Source: DATGSF01 sp035302865 (GTDB taxonomy: Bacteria; Bacteroidota; Bacteroidia; Chitinophagales; Chitinophagaceae). From it: a stretch of 10,998 nt of DNA. The stretch is taken from NCBI GenBank assembly GCA_035302865.1, contig DATGSF010000078.1, positions 1-10,998 of the forward strand, given 5' to 3'. The position numbers and the translations under genes are program-made. A model generated the notes under the pieces. The model did no database searches, was not told where the DNA came from, and saw only the letters and a list, made by a program, of their open reading frames with translations. This document shows positions 7,115 through 10,998 of this stretch, in pieces. How positions within the stretch are numbered: position 1 is the first letter of the stretch; every line of letters starts with the position of its first letter.

Positions 7115-8043
7115 TTTAAAATGTTTTTTGCTGGGCTATGAATATGTAAGTATTTATATTCTTTAGCTCCTAAGTTTTTAAAAAATCTTGCAATTCCTGA
7201 ATCTCTACTACCTTCAAAATCATATAAGATAATACCTTTGTCTTTTAATATTTTCCATGCTTCCCAAATCAATAAATCCATACATCCATTAGGACTGGCA
7301 TTGGGATTAAAAGCACTCCACATTTGATAAGCATTTCTTTTATCATATAAAATCCAAAGTGCAGCTACACTTTGCGTTTTTTCTATGTCTATAGCTTCTA
7401 AAAATAAGGAGTTTTTAGCATTTTGAGTCTTTTTAAATACTCCATTAAGAAAAGTAGCTGTATAAGGCATTTTTACACCTTTTCTTTCATAAGAGTGCTG
7501 CAACCATGCTAAATATTTATTGAAATCTGGATTACTTGTTGATTGAATAGTTAATGTTTTCTCACAATTACGTATATAATTCCTCCTTCTTGATTTAATT
7601 TGTGAAAATAAAACTTCATTTTTTTGTTTTAAATCAATTGTAAAAGTGGGGTAGTATTCGAATTTGTTATTTTTAATTTCTTTCAACTTGGAGCTATAAA
7701 AATCAGGAAATCCTGTTAGATCTAACCAATCTGAATTATTTTCCAGGAGAAATTTTTCCCAAAAAAGAATTTGATTTTCTAAAGTGTTTTGGAGCACATC
7801 AAAAAAATATGGACCAGAATAGGGTTGAAAAATAGCTGCTCTATGGGTATTCCAAAATATTTTCTTTTGATGAGGTATAGCTGCAATTCCTATTATAGTG
7901 TTTGATTTGTCAAAAATGATATAAGCATTCCAGGAATTTTCTGTAATCAGATCTAACCAATAAACTTTAAAGAATAAAGGAATATCTTCTTTATTTGCTA
8001 ATTCTTTATAAAGATTTTTATTATTTTGAATTTCCTTTATCAT
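7078..8043 (-). CDS. FemAB/GNAT-superfamily acyltransferase (BioF2-like, Acetyltransf_6 type)
   Basis: The 321-residue protein looks like a FemAB-type double-GNAT enzyme. The N-terminal half has YIIFDKSNTIIGIAAIP (41-57) and FQPYSGPYF (72-80). A basic segment, SQIKSRRRNYIRN (147-159), is typical of the junction region. The C-terminal half has the AALWILYDKRNAYQMWSAFN strand pair (227-246) and the diagnostic ending YDFEGSRDSGIARFFKNLGA (274-293), the family's DFEGS...I..FK..FGA pattern. FemAB-like enzymes transfer aminoacyl or acyl groups in cell-wall, polysaccharide or lipid modification, often from aminoacyl-tRNA or acyl-CoA. The donor and acceptor here are not evident. The ATG lies 1 nt after the stop of the RmlC-like epimerase, so the two are probably translated together, which hints at a glycan-related role. 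No signal peptide is seen, so a cytoplasmic location is likely. The 3' end overlaps the SUI1 gene by 37 nt. Confidence 0.85.
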   Translation of the reverse strand: MIKEIQNNKNLYKELANKEDIPLFFKVYWLDLITENSWNAYIIFDKSNTIIGIAAIPHQKKIFWNTHRAAIFQPYSGPYFFDVLQNTLENQILFWEKFLLENNSDWLDLTGFPDFYSSKLKEIKNNKFEYYPTFTIDLKQKNEVLFSQIKSRRRNYIRNCEKTLTIQSTSNPDFNKYLAWLQHSYERKGVKMPYTATFLNGVFKKTQNAKNSLFLEAIDIEKTQSVAALWILYDKRNAYQMWSAFNPNASPNGCMDLLIWEAWKILKDKGIILYDFEGSRDSGIARFFKNLGAKEYKYLHIHSPAKNILKWLKKIKDLKTI

Positions 8044-8044
8044 T

Positions 8045-8578
8045 TTAGAAAGGGGATTTAAAGGCAGCTAATTCAGGAAAAGACAAATCTCTTTCTGAGA
8101 TTTCAGTTAATTCTAAAGGCCATTGCAATCCAAAAGAATTATATAATACTCCTAAGTCATTATCTGGTGCATATTCAGAACTAACTAAATATAAGGTCAT
8201 AGAGTTTTCTTCTAAACTTTGAAAGCCATGTGCACAACCTTTTGGTATATAAATAGCTTTACCTTCTTTTTCAGAAAGTTCAAAAGTTTCAAATTCTCCA
8301 TAACTAGGTGATTCTTTTCTTAAATCTAAAACAACATCTAAAATAGCACCTCTCGGACAGCATACAATTTTGGCATGATCATGCGGCGGACTTTGAAAGT
8401 GCATTCCTCTAATGCTTCCTTTTTTAGAAAAAGAATAATACATTTCTTTTAATTCAAAATCTTTAAAGGCTGAAAATTGGTAAGGTTTTGCAAAAGCTCC
8501 TCGATTATCAGCTGAAAAAGGCATTGAAAAGGTGTATAAGTCTTGAATATTTGTTTTCTTTAAATTATATGCTTTCAT
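8045..8578 (-). CDS. rfbC: dTDP-4-dehydrorhamnose 3,5-epimerase family protein (RmlC-like cupin)
   Basis: With the start at 8578 the product is 177 residues, the usual RmlC length. A longer frame upstream would begin inside the bL31 gene and run through a terminator hairpin, so the ATG giving MKAYNLKKTN is preferred. Family marks are DNRGAFAKPY (24-33), IRGMHFQSPPHDHAK (57-71) with the catalytic-base position H60, and CCPRGAILDVVLDLR (73-87). IPKGCAHGFQ (111-120) follows, then Y130 in TLYLVSSEYAP at the place of the catalytic acid, and the ending NSFGLQWP (147-154). RmlC inverts C3 and C5 of dTDP-4-keto-6-deoxyglucose on the way to dTDP-L-rhamnose, a surface-glycan precursor. No rmlA, rmlB or rmlD lies in this window, so a related sugar epimerase is also possible. 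It is followed after 1 nt by the acyltransferase gene. No promoter is obvious in the 16 nt between the terminator arm and the start codon. Confidence 0.88.
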   Translation of the reverse strand: MKAYNLKKTNIQDLYTFSMPFSADNRGAFAKPYQFSAFKDFELKEMYYSFSKKGSIRGMHFQSPPHDHAKIVCCPRGAILDVVLDLRKESPSYGEFETFELSEKEGKAIYIPKGCAHGFQSLEENSMTLYLVSSEYAPDNDLGVLYNSFGLQWPLELTEISERDLSFPELAAFKSPF

Positions 8579-8593
8579 TATAGCAATAATAAG

Positions 8594-8630
8594 AAAAAAA
8601 CCTCTTCTTTTTGATAGAAGAGGTTTTTTA
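8594..8630. terminator. Intrinsic terminator between bL31 and the epimerase
   Basis: AAAAAACCTCTTCT (8595-8608) is the exact inverted complement of AGAAGAGGTTTTTT (8616-8629), with a 7-nt loop. On the minus strand the hairpin is followed by a T run, as expected for a terminator of bL31 mRNA, whose stop codon lies 16 nt upstream of the right arm. The hairpin is symmetrical and could also work on the plus strand. Confidence 0.85.
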
Positions 8631-8645
8631 TAAAGTAAATTAATA

Positions 8646-8900
8646 TTATTTTTTTCTTTTTCCGTAACGTTGGTTGAATTTCTCAATACGTCCAGCAGTA
8701 TCAATAAATACTGATTTCCCAGTATAAAAAGGATGTGAAGTATTAGAAATTTCTACTTTAATTAATGGGTATTCTTTTCCATCTTCATACATAATTGTTT
8801 CATTAGATGGAGCTGTAGATCTGGTTAAAAACATTGTGTCATTAGACATGTCTTTAAATACTACTAAACGATAATTTTCTGGATGAATATCTTTTTTCAT
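8646..8900 (-). CDS. rpmE2: 50S ribosomal protein bL31, type B (zinc-independent form)
   Basis: The 84-residue sequence is an unmistakable bL31: MKKDIHPENYRLVVFKD at the start, SNTSHPFYTGKSVFIDTAGRIEKFNQRYGK (residues 52-81) in the conserved C-terminal half, and a basic Lys/Arg end. It contains no cysteine, so it is the C-minus (type B) form that does not bind zinc. In other bacteria bL31 bridges the 50S and 30S subunits near the central protuberance. It has its own well-formed promoter upstream and a strong terminator directly behind. The stretch of about 50 nt between promoter and start contains a small inverted repeat that may be a leader element. Confidence 0.97.
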   Translation of the reverse strand: MKKDIHPENYRLVVFKDMSNDTMFLTRSTAPSNETIMYEDGKEYPLIKVEISNTSHPFYTGKSVFIDTAGRIEKFNQRYGKRKK

Positions 8901-8948
8901 AATTATAATTATTGCGCATGGTTTCTAATCATGCATTTTTATAATCTG

Positions 8949-8980
8949 CAAAGATAAATTACCTTTTAAGAATAAACAAA
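8949..8980 (-). promoter_or_regulatory. Bacteroidota-type promoter of the bL31 gene
   Basis: On the minus strand TTTG (8980-8977), a 20-nt spacer and TATCTTTG (8956-8949) match the Bacteroidota -33/-7 consensus (TTTG, then TAnnTTTG about 20 nt later). The -7 box ends 48 nt before the bL31 start codon, giving a leader of roughly 40 nt. Confidence 0.75.
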
Positions 8981-9125
8981 TAAAAATAGGCTTTTTATCT
9001 TTTAGTATGTTATAAAAATCAGGGTATTCCCTCATTAAATAAAAATATCTTTATCGTATTTTTGTTTATCTATTAAATAATTATAAATAATAATGAGAGT
9101 ACTATGTATTATTCTTTTTAATTTA

Positions 9126-9133
9126 TATATTTG
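9126..9133 (+). promoter_or_regulatory. Candidate -7 promoter element for the DUF4870-like gene (TATATTTG)
   Basis: TATATTTG matches TAnnTTTG and lies 32 nt before the start codon at 9166. No clear TTTG -33 box is seen. A second match, TATTTTTG at 9057-9064, would give a leader of about 100 nt. Either could be used, or neither, in this very AT-rich stretch. Confidence 0.4.
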
Positions 9134-9165
9134 AAAGGTATTAGTTAAATTATAAAAACAAATTT

Positions 9166-9537
9166 ATGGAACAAAACAACAATTTTAATCAAACAGAAAA
9201 TGAAAATCTTGCTAAAAGTGATGGACCTAGTCCAAAAATGTTGGGAATTTTAGCATATTTAACTTTGATAGGTCTTATTATAGCCTTTGTATTAAATATG
9301 GATAGAAAAAATCCTTATGCTTCTTTTCATATTCGTCAATCCTTAGGAATATCTTTGACCGGCTTTGTATTAGGGATAATTAATGTAATTCCTATTATCG
9401 GTTGGATTATAGGAATATTTATTACTATATTTATTATAATTTTATGGATTATAGGAATAGTTGGAGCATTGCAAGAGAAAACTTCACCTGTTCCAGTTTT
9501 GGGGGAGAAATACCAAGAATGGTTTAAAGGAATTTAA
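9166..9537 (+). CDS. DUF4870/Tic20-like small membrane protein
   Basis: This 123-residue protein begins with a polar Asn/Gln/Glu-rich tail (1-22), followed by about three membrane segments (26-44, 60-78, 80-101). Family-like marks are KMLGILAYLTLIGLIIAFVL at 24-43, the short loop with NPYASFHIRQSLGI (49-62), and the C-terminal ALQEKTSPVPVLGEKYQEWF (101-120). This pattern is typical of DUF4870 proteins, which automatic pipelines sometimes label chloroplast-import (Tic20-like) components; in bacteria the role is unknown. It is a single-gene unit: a terminator follows, and the bL31 gene diverges on its left. Confidence 0.85.
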   Translation: MEQNNNFNQTENENLAKSDGPSPKMLGILAYLTLIGLIIAFVLNMDRKNPYASFHIRQSLGISLTGFVLGIINVIPIIGWIIGIFITIFIIILWIIGIVGALQEKTSPVPVLGEKYQEWFKGI

Positions 9538-9566
9538 TATTTTCATAATTTAATTTTGATAAAAAT

Positions 9567-9606
9567 AAATAGCTGTTTGATACTTTTCAAGCAGCTATTT
9601 TATATT
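9567..9606 (+). terminator. Intrinsic terminator after the DUF4870-like gene
   Basis: AAATAGCTGTTTGA (9567-9580) pairs with TCAAGCAGCTATTT (9587-9600) across a 6-nt loop, with one G-U pair. The T tract after it is short and interrupted, so termination may be moderate. It lies 30 nt past the stop codon. Confidence 0.7.
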
Positions 9607-9659
9607 TAAAATAAAATAGAATAATGCCTGTAATTTTTTTCTGGCTTCCTGGAGGCTCT

Positions 9660-9667
9660 TATCTTTG
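9660..9667 (+). promoter_or_regulatory. Bacteroidota -7 promoter element of the symporter gene (TATCTTTG)
   Basis: TATCTTTG matches TAnnTTTG exactly and ends 20 nt before the start codon at 9688, so the leader would be only about 15 nt. About 19 nt upstream is TTTTCTGG, an imperfect -33 box. The C/G-richer spacer stands out from the AT-rich surroundings. Confidence 0.65.
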
Positions 9668-9687
9668 CAGCAATTATAACTATAAAT

Positions 9688-10686
9688 ATGCTAAAGAAAC
9701 TAAAAATTGACCGCTTTGTAATTGCAATTCTTATTACTGTACTAATAGCATATTTTTTTCCGCAATTAGGTTCGAAAAATAGCCCCGTTCCCTTAGACAG
9801 AATTGGTAGTTTAGGAATTTCCTTTATTTTCTTTTTCTATGGTTTAAGTTTAAGTACTGAGGCAATAAAAAAAGGATTAAGAAATTGGAAATTACATGTA
9901 TTAGTTCAAAGCAGTACATTTTTATTATTTCCTTTAATTATTTTAGCATTTTATCCAATATTTAAAGGAGGGTCTAACGAGATATTATGGTTGGCTTTTT
10001 TATTTATGGCTGCCTTGCCTTCAACTGTTTCATCCTCAGTTGTGATGGTTTCCATTGCAAAAGGGAACTTGCCAGCAGCAATTTTTAATGCTAGCATTTC
10101 AGGAATTTTAGGAATTCTATTTACTCCTTTATGGATATTACCTTTTGCGAAACCCTTTTTAGAGGGTACTTCTGTTAGCTTTGACTTTACAAATATTTAT
10201 CTGCAATTGATAACAGAAATTGTAGTTCCTTTAATTTTAGGATTAGCATTAAGAAAATTTTGGAATGCTTGGGCTATTAGAAATAAAAAACGTTTGGATT
10301 TATTTGATAAAGCGGTAATACTTTTGATAATATATAAAAGTTTTGTGCATTCTTTTGAAGATAATATTTTTACTAGTGTGCAATTGAATCAAATGGTGAT
10401 AATGTTAGCTTTAGTAGTTATTTTGTTTTTCTTTATGTATCATCTAATACAAGCTTTAGGTAGATTATTGAAATTTAATCATGCGGATAATATAACCAAT
10501 ACCTTTTGTGGAACGAAGAAATCCTTAGTACATGGAACGGTTTTTTCAGAGGCTTTATTTGGAGGATCAGCATTGATAGGTATCTTATTATTACCTTTAA
10601 TGATTTATCATGCAGTTCAGATATTAATAATTAGTATTTATGCCACTAAAATGGGCGTTGAGAGTAGAGAAATGCCAGAAAATTAA
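9688..10686 (+). CDS. Bile acid:sodium symporter family transporter (SBF-like, YfeH/Rch1 type)
   Basis: This 332-residue membrane protein has about ten hydrophobic segments and the marks of the SBF_like (PF13593) branch of the bile acid/sodium symporter superfamily. These include FFYGLSLS (49-56) after the first helices, the conserved PSTVSSSVVM (111-120) with AIFNASIS (131-138) in the crossover region, and CGTKKSL (274-280) in the penultimate part. The length is normal for this branch, and the N-terminus has positively charged residues on the expected cytoplasmic side. Members include E. coli YfeH and yeast Rch1, the latter linked to calcium homeostasis. The substrate of this protein cannot be told from sequence, and bile acid transport should not be assumed. 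It has its own promoter-like element and no clear terminator before the broken gene and IS end that follow. Confidence 0.9.
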   Translation: MLKKLKIDRFVIAILITVLIAYFFPQLGSKNSPVPLDRIGSLGISFIFFFYGLSLSTEAIKKGLRNWKLHVLVQSSTFLLFPLIILAFYPIFKGGSNEILWLAFLFMAALPSTVSSSVVMVSIAKGNLPAAIFNASISGILGILFTPLWILPFAKPFLEGTSVSFDFTNIYLQLITEIVVPLILGLALRKFWNAWAIRNKKRLDLFDKAVILLIIYKSFVHSFEDNIFTSVQLNQMVIMLALVVILFFFMYHLIQALGRLLKFNHADNITNTFCGTKKSLVHGTVFSEALFGGSALIGILLLPLMIYHAVQILIISIYATKMGVESREMPEN

Positions 10687-10754
10687 AAAAGAAATTATAA
10701 TATTTTGTTTAGGCTGATTTTTTGTGTATCATAAGCGCATCAAATTTTAAAAAT

Positions 10755-10847
10755 ATGTTGGCAACAAATAAACAAGAAATTGATAATAGGCTTTTAATAA
10801 TTTTAGAAGAAGCTAAATTTGTTTGTTTTGTAACTAGCATTCCTTGA
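10755..10847 (+). pseudogene. N-terminal fragment of an unidentified gene, apparently cut by the IS30 element
   Basis: An ATG at 10755 opens a frame of 30 codons that begins MLATNKQEIDNRLLIILEEA, continues with a hydrophobic KFVCFVTSIP, and stops at a TGA (10845-10847). The stop lies where the mobile-element end seems to begin. The amphipathic helix followed by a strand looks like the start of a folded protein rather than a complete peptide. I do not recognise the family. That it is an interrupted gene is inference; a genuine 30-residue peptide or a chance frame is possible. Confidence 0.45.
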
Positions 10848-10998
10848 GTTTTTAATATTGCTGAATTCAAGTCTCAAATGCAACTTTGTTAAATAATAAT
10901 TTTTCCATTCTTTCAATGGGATTGTCAAAGTTATATCTTTTTCTTGGTCTATTGTTCAATTTCGCTTCTATTTCTTTAATTCTCTCCTTTGTAATCTT
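10848..10998 (-). mobile_element. End of an IS30-family insertion sequence (continues past the window)
   Basis: The minus strand encodes the C-terminus of an IS30-type transposase up to 10867. The terminal stretch beyond its stop codon probably includes the element's inverted repeat, with GAATTCAAGTCTCAAATGCA (10863-10882) overlapping the end of the transposase gene, as is common in this family. The outer boundary is uncertain, roughly 10845-10866, because the other end of the element is outside the window and neither the repeat nor a target duplication can be matched. Confidence 0.7.
10867..10998 (-). CDS. IS30-family transposase, C-terminal 43 residues
   Basis: The frame is open at the right edge and ends at a TGA (10869-10867). 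It starts ITKERIKEIEAKLNNRPRKR, continues YNFDNPIERMEKLLFNK and ends VAFET. The LNNRPRKR motif, followed by a Y/F..P pattern and a short VAF.T end, is characteristic of the C-terminus of the IS30 DDE transposase. The E of the catalytic triad would lie before this segment, outside the window. Whether the rest of the gene is intact cannot be seen. Confidence 0.82.
   Translation of the reverse strand, partial: KITKERIKEIEAKLNNRPRKRYNFDNPIERMEKLLFNKVAFET

Noticed and set aside
6948..7166. 72-codon plus-strand open frame over the SUI1 and acyltransferase genes
   Set aside because: It is antisense to two well-supported genes, and the translation shows no family features.
8579..8704. Extended N-terminus of the epimerase (42 extra residues)
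   Set aside because: The extension overlaps the 3' end of bL31 and runs through the terminator hairpin. The 177-residue form beginning at 8578 matches the family's usual start and length.
9021..9032. AGGG-TATT-CCCT hairpin upstream of the DUF4870-like gene
   Set aside because: A 4-bp stem without a T run or conserved context is expected by chance.
1..10998. New defence, toxin-antitoxin or mobile system
   Set aside because: Apart from the IS30 end, all genes belong to housekeeping, envelope or transporter families. The MORN repeats resemble so-called YwqK antitoxins, but the protein is secreted and has no adjacent toxin gene. No repeat array or RNA gene was seen.

Overview
The window looks like ordinary chromosome from a member of the Bacteroidota. 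The base composition is strongly AT-rich. Several genes are preceded by TAnnTTTG elements, the -7 box of the Bacteroidota housekeeping sigma factor, and Shine-Dalgarno sequences are not obvious. The gene families also fit this phylum: a zinc-ribbon-less bL31, a UbiA homologue of the type common there, a secreted MORN-repeat protein with a TonB-like C-terminus, and a fused two-unit M16 peptidase.

Layout. Positions 1-404 (minus strand) hold a small four-helix membrane protein followed, 1 nt later, by the start of another gene that runs off the left edge. Divergent from these are a UbiA-family prenyltransferase (477-1436) and a secreted lipoprotein with a probable jelly-roll fold (1506-2171), which ends in a terminator. 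After a 343-nt intergenic stretch comes a minus-strand MORN-repeat/TonB-C-terminal protein (2515-3705), divergent from a large exported M16 metallopeptidase (3856-6693). A bidirectional terminator at 6711-6751 separates the peptidase from a minus-strand cluster.

That cluster reads from right to left as bL31 (8646-8900), an intrinsic terminator, an RmlC-type sugar epimerase (8045-8578), a FemAB/GNAT-like acyltransferase (7078-8043) and an SUI1/YciH translation factor (6779-7114). The last three genes are 1 nt apart or overlap, so they are probably one transcript. To the right lie a DUF4870-like membrane protein (9166-9537) and a bile acid:sodium symporter-like transporter (9688-10686), each with its own promoter-like element. 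The right edge carries the end of an IS30-family element, which appears to have interrupted a small gene whose N-terminus remains at 10755-10847.

I see no defence system, CRISPR array, RNA gene, prophage or biosynthetic cluster, and no convincing new biological system. The points most worth checking are the IS30 junction, the terminator between bL31 and the epimerase, a possible bL31 mRNA leader, and the domain arrangement of the MORN/TonB protein.
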